Source of the DNA: Stutzerimonas stutzeri
Lineage (GTDB): Bacteria; Pseudomonadota; Gammaproteobacteria; Pseudomonadales; Pseudomonadaceae
Length of the DNA: 64,000 nt
Assembly (NCBI GenBank): GCA_002387205.1
Contig: DGLA01000010.1
Span: forward strand, 372,438 to 436,437
Direction of reading: 5' to 3'
This document shows, in pieces, positions 8,220 to 18,000 of this stretch. The number at the start of each line of letters is the position of its first letter. The first letter of the stretch is position 1. The notes below the pieces were generated by a model. The model saw only the letters and a list, made by a program, of their open reading frames with translations, made no database searches and had not been told where the DNA came from. Both the position numbers and the translations under genes were made by a program.

Positions 8220-9856
8220 ACCGCTTCCCGAGCGCCCAGCGCGGCTTCTTCGTAGTCCAGTTCGCGCAGCAGCGTCTGTAGCATCTGCTCATCGATCAGG
8301 TGGCGCTTGCGCATCCGGTACATCTCCTTGCGCTGTACGCCGATCGCCTGCAGCCGGATGTCCCGCTCCAGGTGCCGCGTCTGCCGAGCCTGATTCACCC
8401 GGTCGTGATGGTTCATCAGGGCTTCGATGTCATGCCGATAGGATTCGGTAATCCGTGCCGTGACCTCGCTGTGCAGCAGCGCCTTGTCCGGATCGTCGAC
8501 GGGGTTGGCCTGTTTCCAGTTCTCCAGCCAGCTGACGGCGGCTTGTGCCGCGATCCGCCGAGCCTTCTGTAATTCTTCTTCATGCTCTTCGAAATCGTTG
8601 TTTGGCAACTTCTTGAGGAAAAAAGGAATCCCTAGCGCACCGACCAGCAGCGACAGAATGATCACCGCTGCGGCCAGGAAGATCATCAGATCCCGTCCAG
8701 GAAAAGGTGTGTCGCCGATCATCAGCGGAATAGACAGCACACCCGCAAGCGTAATCGCACCCCGTACACCCGCGACTGCGCTCAATGCAGAGAACAACCG
8801 TAGCGGCTTGGGCTCGACCGCCTTGCCTAACATGCCGCGCACTCGCGCCTCACCCCAGTGGTAGGCATAGACGAACGCGAAGCGCACGACCAGCAGCAAC
8901 GCCATGATCGCCAGCGCACTGAAGACCAGCATCGGCATGCTGTAGGTCTGGTGCCCTGCCGCCTCCCAGACCCGCTCGACGATCCGGGGGAATTGCAGGC
9001 CCAACAGCAGGAACACCAGTCCATTGAAGCTGAAATCGAGCATTTCCCAGATGCTGCGGTTGAGAATGCGCGTGGTCGTTTTAACCGGCAGCATATCGAT
9101 CCGGCTTTGCACCATGCCCGCCGCAACCGCTGAAAGAATGCCGGACATCCCGGCATGCTCGGCCAGGAAAAATGCCGCGAACGGCAACAGTAGGATCATC
9201 ACCACATAAGTCGATGGGTCGAAGAGGTCCCGCGAAGTCATCCACTGCTTCGCCTTGCCCACCGCCCAGCTCAAGCCTGCGCCGATGGCCAGGCCACCCA
9301 GGGCAATGACAAAGAACTCCCCGGTCACGGTGACCAGCGAGAAGGTTCCGGTTATGGCAGCAGCCAGCGCGAATTTGAAGGAAACCAGACCTGTCGCGTC
9401 ATTCATCATCGCCTCACCTTCCAGCTGGTGAGCCATGTGACGCGGAAGACGACCCTGGGCGATGGCGATAACCGCCAACGCGTCGGTGGGCGAAAGGATC
9501 GCAGCCAGCGCAAAACTCGCACCCAAGGGAATGGCGGGCAGCAACCAATGAATGAAGTAACCCACCACCACCAAAATGATGAGTACCAGCACCAGCGACA
9601 TGGCCGTCATTTCGGCGCCGTGCTCGGTGAACTCGCGTTTCGGGATCTTCCAGCCGTCATAGAAAAGCAACGGCGGAATGAACAGCAACATGAATATTTC
9701 CGGCTGCAGCTCCACGCCCATGCCGAACGGCGGCAGCGCAAGCGCGCTTCCCATCAGGATCTGCAGGATCGGTAGGGGCAACGGAACGATATTCGCCAGG
9801 ACTCGGCTGGCACCGACAGCAAGAAGCAGCAGGAAAATCAGGTAAAGCGTTTCCAT
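8216..9856 (-). CDS. CPA1-family Na+/H+ antiporter
   Basis: A 546-residue monovalent cation:proton antiporter. The first 400 residues form about 12 membrane helices; the hallmarks are FIPPLLFYDGW, LSPTDALAV (122-129) and EGEAMMNDATGLV, with Asn152-Asp153 as the transport motif. The last 120 residues are charged and helical, a cytoplasmic regulatory tail typical of bacterial NhaP/NhaE-like CPA1 proteins. It would export Na+ (or K+) in exchange for protons at the inner membrane. The start at 9856 (METLYL) begins directly at the first helix; the frame is open 90 codons further upstream, but that part lacks membrane or domain character. It is monocistronic, with the promoter in the 443-bp gap to the right. 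Confidence 0.9.
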   Translation of the reverse strand: METLYLIFLLLLAVGASRVLANIVPLPLPILQILMGSALALPPFGMGVELQPEIFMLLFIPPLLFYDGWKIPKREFTEHGAEMTAMSLVLVLIILVVVGYFIHWLLPAIPLGASFALAAILSPTDALAVIAIAQGRLPRHMAHQLEGEAMMNDATGLVSFKFALAAAITGTFSLVTVTGEFFVIALGGLAIGAGLSWAVGKAKQWMTSRDLFDPSTYVVMILLLPFAAFFLAEHAGMSGILSAVAAGMVQSRIDMLPVKTTTRILNRSIWEMLDFSFNGLVFLLLGLQFPRIVERVWEAAGHQTYSMPMLVFSALAIMALLLVVRFAFVYAYHWGEARVRGMLGKAVEPKPLRLFSALSAVAGVRGAITLAGVLSIPLMIGDTPFPGRDLMIFLAAAVIILSLLVGALGIPFFLKKLPNNDFEEHEEELQKARRIAAQAAVSWLENWKQANPVDDPDKALLHSEVTARITESYRHDIEALMNHHDRVNQARQTRHLERDIRLQAIGVQRKEMYRMRKRHLIDEQMLQTLLRELDYEEAALGAREAV

Positions 9857-10299
9857 GAGGCTGATGTGATCTCTGCGAGGGGTGGCGAATCGCACACGCG
9901 GTGCGCATACGACGAAAGTATAGCCAGGGGTTTTGATATATCCGTTTCGTTCGTCAGATCGCTTAGGACTAACGACGTAGTCGCCGGTCTCAGCGCCTGC
10001 ACAACAGACGATGCACCCCGGCCTACCGGTCACCATTTCTTGCGCAATTGGCGACACCAGCCGGCACCGCCTGTCGGTTGGTCTGGAGTCCGAGATGTGA
10101 CCTCCAGTGAGCGGCCGTGCCTGCACGGCTCGCCAGCGCTACGCCCGGCGCTTCTACAAGCGCAAAAGGCCCTTCCAGGCACACTCCGGTACAGCGTAGC
10201 CGGTCCAGCTAGCGTCCCCCGCTTGTGCCCCGGTAATCGACTGATCCATTGGCTCGATTCACGGTCTCAACCGATACGCAAACTGAAAAGGAGCACGTC
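9857..10299. other. Divergent intergenic region, antiporter / small protein
   Basis: A 443-base gap that must contain the leftward antiporter promoter and the rightward promoter for the 10300 gene. A perfect 6-bp hairpin, GCGCTT-CTAC-AAGCGC, is at 10148-10163. No gene-like small frame with an RBS was found. No sigma-70 consensus pair was convincing, so an alternative sigma factor is possible but not shown. Confidence 0.4.
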
Positions 10300-10590
10300 A
10301 TGAAGGGCGCCGAAGCCTATATCAACGATCAGTGGCACAGCAGTGGCATGGCCCAACTGCCACAAGGGCCTGACAGCCACTGCGTCACGCTGAAATACGT
10401 CATTCCACGTGACGCACAGACGACAGGCCTGATCAACCACATCAGCGAAGGAGTTCTCAAGCGCCTCGAAGATTTCTACAAAGGCCGCCAGGTAACCGCT
10501 AAGCCAGTTGCAGGCTCGGTTGTGGGTGATGGCAGCGGTGACGGGATCGACCTGGTGTTTGACGTCTCCGCGGCGAACCAGCCAGCGTGA
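10300..10590 (+). CDS. Unknown small soluble protein, 96 aa
   Basis: A strong AAAAGGAG at 10286-10293 precedes the ATG at 10300, which is why the upstream in-frame start at 10249 was not used. The protein starts MKGAEAYINDQWHSSG and has no signal peptide, membrane helix or cysteine motif. The middle is a predicted beta/alpha stretch (CVTLKYVIPRDAQ, then ISEGVLKRLEDFYKGRQV), and the end is glycine-rich then beta (VVGDGSGDGIDLVFDV). I do not recognise the family. It is followed by another very small gene and topoisomerase IB on the same strand, which might share transcription. Confidence 0.65.
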   Translation: MKGAEAYINDQWHSSGMAQLPQGPDSHCVTLKYVIPRDAQTTGLINHISEGVLKRLEDFYKGRQVTAKPVAGSVVGDGSGDGIDLVFDVSAANQPA

Positions 10591-10768
10591 CGCATAGTGG
10601 CGTGCTTGGAACGCGGTCCAACAAGCAACCTGGCGGGCGGCATGGAGGGCCGCCTTCCGATCCGCTGATGCGCGGCGCGAACCCTACCGGTCGTCACCGG
10701 TCATTAGATAGACGGGCCCGTGCGGCACATCCTGCGCAGGCGTTTCCCTCAGACCAAGGAGCCTACCT

Positions 10769-10933
10769 ATGATCGGCGACTACTCAGCTATCAACGACCA
10801 CCTGGAATCCGCACGCCAACTGGCTGACCAGGCCGAAACCAAGGCCGATCCGGCCATCTACCGGGAATCAATTGACGAGTTGGTTGCAGCCATCCGCCTG
10901 TTGATGCGCAACAGCAGCGAGCGGGAAGACTAG
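10769..10933 (+). CDS. Very small helical protein, 54 aa
   Basis: A short frame read directly from the sequence: MIGDYSAINDHLESARQLA at the start, SSERED at the end. It has an excellent RBS, AAGGAG at 10756-10761, seven bases before the ATG. The composition is strongly helical, Ala/Glu/Arg-rich and acidic overall, with no membrane segment. No family is recognised. It lies 178 bases after the 96-aa gene and 111 bases before topoisomerase IB, on the same strand. The coding call rests on the RBS, the start-to-stop integrity and the protein-like composition. Confidence 0.6.
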   Translation: MIGDYSAINDHLESARQLADQAETKADPAIYRESIDELVAAIRLLMRNSSERED

Positions 10934-11044
10934 CCAGGACCGTCTCGACGCGACGGATGCCAAGCGTGGCATGCCGTCGCTGCGGGCGTTAATCCGTGCG
11001 GTAGATTCTGTTCCAGCGCGAGACGCGCATTCGAGGTTCTGCAC

Positions 11045-12151
11045 ATGCTGATCGACCAGGGAGCTGACGCCAACCTTCAATTGGCGGAGGGTGTCCGACC
11101 GGTGCCTGCCGATGAGCAACCTGACACTGGCACCTCGCTGTGCGCCGAGCTGCCTTCCGATCTGCACTATGTCGAGGACAGCGGAGCGGGTATCAGCCGC
11201 CGCTTATCGCGGGGCAAGTTCGTCTATTTCATGCCCAGCGGCGAGCGAATAAACGATGTGTCCGAAATCCAGCGCATCAACAAGCTGGCCATTCCACCTG
11301 CCTACACGGATGTCTGGATATGCCCCGACCCGATGGGACACCTGCAGGCAACCGGGCGGGACGCCCGTGGCCGCAAGCAGTATCGCTACCATCCGCGCTG
11401 GCGTGAAGTACGTGATGGCAACAAGTACGAACACATCCTTGCGTTCGGTGCCGCATTACCGAAACTGCGCGCCAGGCTGGAAGACCACCTGGCGCTACGC
11501 GGCATGCCACGGGAAAAGGTCATGGCTTTGGTGGTGCAACTGCTGGAATCGACGCTCATTCGCGTCGGCAATTCACGGTATGCCAGGGAGAACCGCTCCT
11601 ACGGGCTTACCACGTTGCGCAACCGCCACGTAGACGTCAAAGGAGCAGCCATCCGGTTCCACTTTCGGGGTAAAAGTGGTGTCGAGCATCGGGTGACGCT
11701 CAAGAATCAGCGGCTGGCTCGCATCATGCGACGCTGCATGGAGCTACCGGGCCAGGACCTTTTCCAGTACCTGGACGAACATGGCGAGCGTCATGGGATC
11801 AGCTCTGGCGATGTGAACCAGTACCTGCAGGAACTGACCGGCGGAAACTTCACTGCCAAGGACTACCGAACCTGGGCCGGCAGCACCTTGGCATTGGCCA
11901 GTCTTCGTGGGCGCGACTATCAACCCGAAGCGGCAGCGCGACGCAACCTGGTCGAAGTCGTCAAGGACGTATCCCGCCAGCTGGGTAACACGCCAGCCGT
12001 ATGCCGTCAGTGCTACATCCATCCGGCGGTACTGGATGGATTCCTCGATGGAGCACTTGAGCAGTTCCCGAAGGCACGCAACCGCAAATGGATGACTGCT
12101 GAAGAAGCCACGTTGCTCAGGTTTCTCAACGCACGAAATGCCGAGCAGTAG
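11045..12151 (+). CDS. DNA topoisomerase IB (poxvirus-like)
   Basis: A 368-residue type IB topoisomerase, which relaxes supercoils through a 3'-phosphotyrosine intermediate. Visible features: the N-terminal DNA-binding part (GKFVYFMPSGERI, IPPAYTDVWICP), then the catalytic domain with Arg173 in LIRVGNSRYA, Arg275 in KDYRTWAGS, and the active-site Tyr324 in CRQCYIHPAV. HFRGKSG carries the expected catalytic Lys (about 210). The length fits the compact bacterial/viral form. GAGG at 11033-11036 precedes the ATG. It is optional in bacteria and often found among accessory or stress genes; here it follows two small unknown proteins on the same strand. Confidence 0.93.
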   Translation: MLIDQGADANLQLAEGVRPVPADEQPDTGTSLCAELPSDLHYVEDSGAGISRRLSRGKFVYFMPSGERINDVSEIQRINKLAIPPAYTDVWICPDPMGHLQATGRDARGRKQYRYHPRWREVRDGNKYEHILAFGAALPKLRARLEDHLALRGMPREKVMALVVQLLESTLIRVGNSRYARENRSYGLTTLRNRHVDVKGAAIRFHFRGKSGVEHRVTLKNQRLARIMRRCMELPGQDLFQYLDEHGERHGISSGDVNQYLQELTGGNFTAKDYRTWAGSTLALASLRGRDYQPEAAARRNLVEVVKDVSRQLGNTPAVCRQCYIHPAVLDGFLDGALEQFPKARNRKWMTAEEATLLRFLNARNAEQ

Positions 12152-12154
12152 TGG

Positions 12155-13111
12155 TCAGTCGCGGTGGAGACTCACGCGGTTGCGCCCGCCCGCCTTGGAC
12201 GCATAGAGCGCATTGTCGGCCCACTCGATCAACTGTGCATAACCGCTGGTGGGCAGGCTCAGGTCAGCGACCCCGAGACTGACGGTAAACCGAATACGAT
12301 GATGTTCGTGGCGGACCTCATGCGCTTCGACAGATTGGCGCAAGCGTTCGGCAAACATCAGAGCGCCCTGCCGATCGGTATCGGGCAATAGCACCACGAA
12401 TTCCTCGCCGCCGTACCGCCCTGCCACGTCCGAGTCGCGCATGTTCTGCCGAACGATGTCGGCAGTCTGCTGGATAACGCTGTCTCCGGCCTGGTGTCCG
12501 AAGGTGTCGTTGATCTTCTTGAAGTGGTCGATATCGAACATCACCAGTGCGGTGTTGGTGTCATAGCGCCGATGGCGCGCATAGTCCTGACGAAGCATCT
12601 CTTCCCAATGGCCACGATTGAACAGCCCGGTCAGCCGATCGGTACTGGAGAGTCGTTGCAGTTCCTGGTTCGCGGCCTGGAGCTGACGGCGGTTGGTGGC
12701 CACATCGGTCACGTCATAGATGATGAGACAGATCTGCTTGATGCTGCCATCGAGCCCCTTCAACGGAAGCATGGTGGTGTTCTGGTACATGAAATCTTCA
12801 AGCCCGGTGATCGGCTGGTAGTTCTTGAAGCGCAACAGGTACGGACGCTGCTCCCAGATGGTGAAGGAAGGCGTCCCCAGGGTGGCGACATTCTCGACCT
12901 TTCGACGAAACCATCTTTCATCCACTTCGGGAAACAGCTCGAAAAATGACTTCTTCCGTGCGTCCTCCGGTAGCCGGCCGGAGCGATTCTCCATGAAGGT
13001 ATTCCAGACATCGACGCGGTAGTCGCGGTCCAGCACAACGACGCCGACATCGATGTTCTGGACAATTGCCAGCAGCCAGTGAAGTTCGCTCAGCTCGAGG
13101 GAGTCAGACAT
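12155..13111 (-). CDS. PAS-GGDEF diguanylate cyclase
   Basis: A 318-residue cytoplasmic protein predicted to make cyclic di-GMP. Residues 12-136 are a PAS domain (LLAIVQNIDVGVVVLDRDY); a short helical linker follows, then a GGDEF domain from about 155 (LTGLFNRGHWEEML). The active-site motif is GGEEF at 234-238, a functional variant, and an RDSD inhibitory I-site lies at 225-228, so product feedback is expected. No membrane helices. The gene starts two bases after the stop of the receiver-CheC gene, so the two form one operon and probably one signalling unit. Confidence 0.93.
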   Translation of the reverse strand: MSDSLELSELHWLLAIVQNIDVGVVVLDRDYRVDVWNTFMENRSGRLPEDARKKSFFELFPEVDERWFRRKVENVATLGTPSFTIWEQRPYLLRFKNYQPITGLEDFMYQNTTMLPLKGLDGSIKQICLIIYDVTDVATNRRQLQAANQELQRLSSTDRLTGLFNRGHWEEMLRQDYARHRRYDTNTALVMFDIDHFKKINDTFGHQAGDSVIQQTADIVRQNMRDSDVAGRYGGEEFVVLLPDTDRQGALMFAERLRQSVEAHEVRHEHHRIRFTVSLGVADLSLPTSGYAQLIEWADNALYASKAGGRNRVSLHRD

Positions 13112-13112
13112 G

Positions 13113-14099
13113 TCAGTTCATCAGGTACGCAAGTTTGCGGGACAGTAGCTCAACCGAATCCTCGGTGAACAGCAGCAACAGGTCGAAATGAATATCGTGC
13201 CCTTCGAGGCTGTAGCTGATCTCTACGGCCAGGGTTTTTTTCCATCGTTGCTGATTGACACGGATCAGTTCATCGATGGAAGCATGCTGACCTAGCACCT
13301 GCGGGTGGCCCTGGGAGAACACCACGTCGATCTGGTCGGCTATCCCGCTCAGACAGGCACTGATCAGCAGGCTGGAGAGGTCCAGCAGCATTTCAAGTTC
13401 GCGGTAGTCTTCGGCGCGCATGAGACGCGCCATGTCCGCAACCTCCGAGTCATGAAAGATCAGCAACGCTTCGCCGGCTATCCCACCGCCGATATAGCCC
13501 TGGCAGACCGCCGTAAGCTTGTCACCCTGAGCAGCATCGGCCAGCGCCATATGCAACTCCCCAACCTCGAGCATATTGACGTTGGGCACCGGCAGCTGCA
13601 CGAAAACCCCCAGAACCCGAGCGAGCAGCGCAGCAGCACGGCCCATGGCGACATTCACTACTTCACGTACGGCGTCACGAAGGCTGACAGGCTCTCCCGC
13701 CTCTCGGTCGCCGAGCATCGGCAGTTCGGTGCCGATAAGGCCAAGGCTTGCCAATGTCTGCTGCAGGTGAACAGGATCGGCAGGTTTGCGAATGAACGCC
13801 AGCGCGCCCAGCTCCAGCACACGCCGAACCGCTTCTTCCTGAATATCTGCCGAAACCACGATTACCTTGCAGGCGATGCGTTCCGCCTGCAGCTCGGAAA
13901 GCACCTGATAGCCGTCCATCTCCGGCATGGTGAGATCTAGCAGGAGGACATCGATACCACCCTGCCGCACCCGGTCGAGCGCTTCACGGCCATTGGATGC
14001 CTGATGAATCTCCAATTGCCACGCAGCAGGCAGCGAACGCAACAGCTGCTTGCGCGCCAGATTCGAATCATCACAGATCAGCAGGGAAACGGCAGACAT
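13113..14099 (-). CDS. Response regulator fused to a CheC-like phosphatase domain
   Basis: A 328-residue protein. Residues 1-120 are a receiver: acidic pair Asp10-Asp11, phosphoacceptor Asp55 in LLLDLTMPEMDGY, and Lys105. From about 138 a CheC/CheX-like domain begins with the phosphatase motif D142-x3-E146-x2-N149 (RDAVREVVNVAMG). The second equivalent helix (LLDLSSLLISACLSG) lacks the Glu and Asn, so only one site looks functional. Proteins of this layout dephosphorylate CheY-like regulators or their own receiver; the target is unknown. It is the first gene of a pair with the diguanylate cyclase (1-base gap), suggesting control of c-di-GMP output. Confidence 0.87.
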   Translation of the reverse strand: MSAVSLLICDDSNLARKQLLRSLPAAWQLEIHQASNGREALDRVRQGGIDVLLLDLTMPEMDGYQVLSELQAERIACKVIVVSADIQEEAVRRVLELGALAFIRKPADPVHLQQTLASLGLIGTELPMLGDREAGEPVSLRDAVREVVNVAMGRAAALLARVLGVFVQLPVPNVNMLEVGELHMALADAAQGDKLTAVCQGYIGGGIAGEALLIFHDSEVADMARLMRAEDYRELEMLLDLSSLLISACLSGIADQIDVVFSQGHPQVLGQHASIDELIRVNQQRWKKTLAVEISYSLEGHDIHFDLLLLFTEDSVELLSRKLAYLMN

Positions 14100-14224
14100 G
14101 CAGCGCTCGCTCTTTTGTCCAGCCCTTGGGAACCGGGACAGCTTATATCAGTGAGCGGGCGCTGTGGTGGAGCCACGGAACAAATAGTGGCATTTTGCCC
14201 CACGCTGTCCCGAACGTCCCTTCA

Positions 14225-14243
14225 TCAGGCCGTTGCGGCCTGA
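14225..14243. terminator. Hairpin downstream of nfuA
   Basis: TCAGGCCG-TTG-CGGCCTGA is a perfect 8-bp stem 11 bases beyond the nfuA stop. No T-tract follows on the minus strand, so it is only a candidate terminator or mRNA 3' end stabiliser. Confidence 0.45.
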
Positions 14244-14253
14244 GAGGCTACTA

Positions 14254-14838
14254 CTAATAGTAGGCATTGTCCCTATTGGTATGGTCCGTAACGTCCCTTA
14301 CACCCTTGAGCTCTGGGATGCGTTCCAGCAGAGTTTTCTCGATGCCTTCCTTCAGGGTTACGTCAGCCTGACCGCAGCCCTGGCAGCCACCTCCAAACTG
14401 AAGCACCGCAATGCCTTCTTCGACTACGTCGATCAGGGTTACCTGCCCGCCGTGGCTGGCCAACCCCGGATTGATCTCGGTCTGCAGGTAATAGTTGATA
14501 CGTTCGTTCATCGGACTGTCTTCGTTGACCATCGGCACCTTGGCATTGGGCGCCTTGATGGTCAGCTGACCGCCCATGCGGTCTGTGGCGTAGTCGACCA
14601 CCGCGTCTTCCAGGAAGGGTTCGCTGATCCCATCGACCCAGGCGGTAAAGCTCTTCAAGGCAATCGCGATATCGTCCGGCTTTTCCTCGCCCGGCTTGCA
14701 ATAGGCAATGCAGGTTTCCGCATAGGGCGTACCGGGCTGGGTAATGAAGACCCGGATACCGATACCCGTGGTGTTCTGCTTTTCAAGCAACTCGGCCAGG
14801 TAATCGTGTGCTGCTTCGGTAATGGTTATGGCGCTCAT
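14254..14838 (-). CDS. nfuA: Fe/S biogenesis protein NfuA
   Basis: A 194-residue iron-sulfur carrier that delivers [4Fe-4S] clusters to apo-proteins in the cytoplasm, especially under oxidative stress or iron limitation. The N-terminal A-type-like domain (ITITEAAHDYLAELL) and the C-terminal Nfu domain (INPGLASHGGQVTLIDV) are both present, with the cluster ligands Cys152 and Cys155 in GGGCQGCGQ. The ATG at 14838 has AGGAG just upstream on the minus strand; the 14-codon longer version is rejected. The length matches NfuA. It is divergent from metH, sharing the 255-bp control region. Confidence 0.95.
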   Translation of the reverse strand: MSAITITEAAHDYLAELLEKQNTTGIGIRVFITQPGTPYAETCIAYCKPGEEKPDDIAIALKSFTAWVDGISEPFLEDAVVDYATDRMGGQLTIKAPNAKVPMVNEDSPMNERINYYLQTEINPGLASHGGQVTLIDVVEEGIAVLQFGGGCQGCGQADVTLKEGIEKTLLERIPELKGVRDVTDHTNRDNAYY

Positions 14839-15000
14839 GGGAACTCCTCTCAGACATGCCAGGCAGTGTACGCCAACCACTGGCCCGGATAAAGTCCTAG
14901 CGTTTTAGTAGGAGATAAGACGGCAGCCGAAGACTGCGCTATGCGTTGGCTTCGTTTGGGATAGCTGAACAATTGTCTGGCTACGCGAGCGACGGCCCCA

Positions 15001-15017
15001 CATGAGCGCCGCTCATG
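15001..15017. promoter_or_regulatory. 17-bp palindrome upstream of metH, MetR-like operator candidate
   Basis: CATGAGCG-C-CGCTCATG is a perfect inverted repeat. Its core TGAG-N5-CTCA has the T-N11-A form of LysR-type sites and differs from the known MetR pattern TGAA-N5-TTCA by one base per arm. A second perfect palindrome, ATCAGCTGAT, lies at 15021-15030. Both lie directly upstream of the metH extended -10. Confidence 0.5.
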
Positions 15018-15050
15018 CAGATCAGCTGATGATCAAAAAGCGTGCAGCTT

Positions 15051-15059
15051 TGCTATCAT
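15051..15059 (+). promoter_or_regulatory. Extended -10 promoter element for metH
   Basis: TGCTATCAT matches an extended -10 (TGnTATnAT), 34 bases before the metH ATG. No good -35 is present at the usual distance, which fits an activator-dependent promoter using the adjacent palindromes. The resulting leader of under 30 bases leaves no space for a cobalamin riboswitch. Confidence 0.45.
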
Positions 15060-15093
15060 GCCCGGTCCTTGTAACCAGCTTCAGGTAGTCCCC

Positions 15094-18000
15094 ATGCTCG
15101 ACCGCAACGCCCGTCTCCAGGCTCTCCAGCAGGCCCTCAAGGAGCGCATCCTGATTCTCGACGGCGGCATGGGCACCATGATCCAGAGCTACAAGCTGGA
15201 AGAGGCCGACTACCGTGGCGAACGCTTCGCCGACTGGCCGCAGGATCTCAAGGGCAACAACGATCTGTTGATCCTTACGCGACCGGACGCCATCAGCGCT
15301 ATAGAAAAGGCTTACTTCGACGCCGGCGCAGACATCGTCGAGACCAATACCTTCAACGCCACCCGCGTTTCCCAGGCCGATTACGGCATGGAAGAGTTGG
15401 TCTACGAGCTTAACGTCGAAGGCGCCCGCCTCGCCCGCGAGGCTGCTGATGCGAAGACGGCCGAGACGCCGGACCAGCCGCGCTTTGTCGCGGGCGTACT
15501 CGGCCCGACCAGCCGCACCTGCTCGCTGTCACCCGACGTGAATAATCCGGGCTACCGCAACGTCACCTTCGACGAACTGGTGGAGAACTACACCGAAGCC
15601 ACCCGCGGCCTGATCGAAGGCGGTTCGGACCTTATCCTGATCGAGACCATCTTCGATACGCTCAATGCCAAAGCGGCGATCTTCGCCGTGCAGCAAGTCT
15701 TCGAAGAGATCGGTTTCGAGCTGCCGATCATGATTTCCGGCACCATTACCGACGCATCCGGCCGCACCCTGTCCGGCCAAACGACCGAGGCCTTCTGGAA
15801 CTCTGTACGCCACGCCAAGCCCATCTCGGTAGGCCTCAACTGTGCGCTGGGTGCGAAAGAGCTGCGCCCCTACCTGGAAGAACTGTCGAACAAGGCTGAA
15901 ACCCATGTCTCGGCGCACCCTAACGCCGGCCTGCCCAACGCTTTTGGTGAGTACGATGAAAGCCCGGCGGAAATGGCCCGGGTGGTTGAGGAGTTCGCTG
16001 CCAGCGGCTTCCTCAATATCGTCGGCGGCTGCTGTGGCACGACACCCGCACATATCGAGGCGATTGCCAAAGCCGTAGCGAAGTACGCCCCGCGCGTCAT
16101 ACCTGACATTCCCAAGGCCTGTCGCCTGTCGGGCCTCGAGCCATTCACCATCGATCGCAGCTCGCTGTTCGTCAACGTGGGCGAGCGCACCAACATCACC
16201 GGTTCCGCCCGTTTTGCCCGGCTGATCCGCGAGGAGAATTACACCGAAGCCCTGGAAGTCGCCCTGCAGCAGGTCGAGGCCGGCGCGCAGGTCATCGACA
16301 TCAACATGGACGAGGGCATGCTGGATTCGAAGAAGGCCATGGTGACCTTCCTCAATCTGATCGCCGGTGAGCCTGACATCTCGCGCGTGCCGATCATGAT
16401 CGACTCGTCCAAGTGGGAGGTGATCGAAGCGGGCCTCAAGTGCATTCAGGGCAAGGGCATCGTCAACTCGATCTCCATGAAAGAAGGCGTCGACGCCTTC
16501 AAGCATCATGCACGCCTGTGCAAGCGCTACGGCGCGGCCGTGGTGGTCATGGCGTTCGACGAAGCCGGCCAGGCCGATACCGCCGAGCGCAAGCGCGAGA
16601 TCTGCCAGCGCTCTTACGACATCCTGGTCGATGAAGTGGGCTTCCCGCCGGAAGACATCATCTTCGACCCGAACATCTTTGCGGTCGCCACCGGCATCGA
16701 AGAACACAACAACTACGCCGTGGACTTCATCGAAGCCTGCGCCTACATCCGCGACCACCTGCCCTACGCGCTCACTTCCGGCGGAGTGTCGAACGTGTCC
16801 TTCTCGTTCCGCGGCAACAACCCGGTGCGCGAGGCGATCCACTCGGTCTTCCTCTACTACGCGATCCAGAACGGCCTGACGATGGGCATCGTCAACGCCG
16901 GCCAGCTGGAAATCTACGACGAGATTCCAAAGAAGCTGCGCGATGCGGTCGAAGACGTCGTGCTCAACCGCACCCCTAACGGCACCGAGGCGCTGCTGGC
17001 CATCGCCGATGAATTCAAGGGCGACGGCAGCGTCAAGGAAGCGGAAACCGAGGAATGGCGCGGCTATACCGTCGAGAAGCGGCTGGAGCACGCGCTGGTC
17101 AAGGGCATTACCACCCACATCGTTCAGGACACCGAGGAGTTCCGCCAGCAGTGCGCGCGCCCCATCGAAGTCATCGAAGGACCACTGATGGCCGGCATGA
17201 ACGTGGTGGGCGATTTGTTCGGCTCGGGCAAGATGTTCCTGCCTCAGGTGGTCAAATCCGCCCGCGTGATGAAGCAAGCTGTTGCGCACCTGATTCCTTT
17301 TATCGAAGCCGAAAAAGGCGACAAGCCCGAAGCCAAGGGCAAGATCCTCATGGCCACGGTCAAGGGCGATGTGCATGACATTGGCAAGAACATCGTCGGC
17401 GTGGTGCTCGGTTGCAACGGTTACGACGTGGTCGACATGGGCGTCATGGTGCCGGCGGAAAAGATCCTGCAGACCGCCATCGCCGAGAAGTGCGACATCA
17501 TCGGCCTGTCCGGCCTGATCACGCCGTCGCTGGACGAGATGGTGCACGTTGCGCGCGAAATGCAGCGTCAGGATTTTCATCTGCCGCTGATGATCGGCGG
17601 CGCGACCACCTCCAAGGCCCACACGGCGGTAAAGATCGACCCGCATTACAAGAACGATGCGGTGGTGTACGTGACCGACGCTTCCCGTGCTGTCGGGGTC
17701 GCTACCACATTGTTGTCGAAGGAGCTGAAACCGGTCTTTGTACAGAAGACGCGCGAAGAATACGCAATGATTCGCGAGCGCACCGCCAACCGCAGCGCAC
17801 GTACCGAGCGCCTGACCTACGAAGAAGCCATCGCAGTAAGGCCCAAGTTCGACTGGGCGGAATACTCACCCGTGAAGCCGACCTTCACCGGCCGCAAGGT
17901 GCTGGAAGACATCGACTTGCGCACCCTGGTCGATTACATCGACTGGACGCCCTTTTTTATCTCCTGGGATCTGGCGGGTAAATACCCACGCATTCTCGAC

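Noticed and set aside
10587..10772. 61-codon frame after the 96-aa gene
   Set aside because: No RBS, low-complexity Arg/Gly/Pro composition, and it runs into the start of the better supported 54-aa gene.
14839..15093. Cobalamin or SAH riboswitch before metH
   Set aside because: No B12-box or SAH-riboswitch core was seen, and the extended -10 at 15051 leaves too short a leader.
15529..17646. 705-codon open frame antisense to metH
   Set aside because: A shadow of high-GC codon bias on the opposite strand; metH has complete motifs and the antisense product has repetitive His/Asp/Val composition with no RBS.
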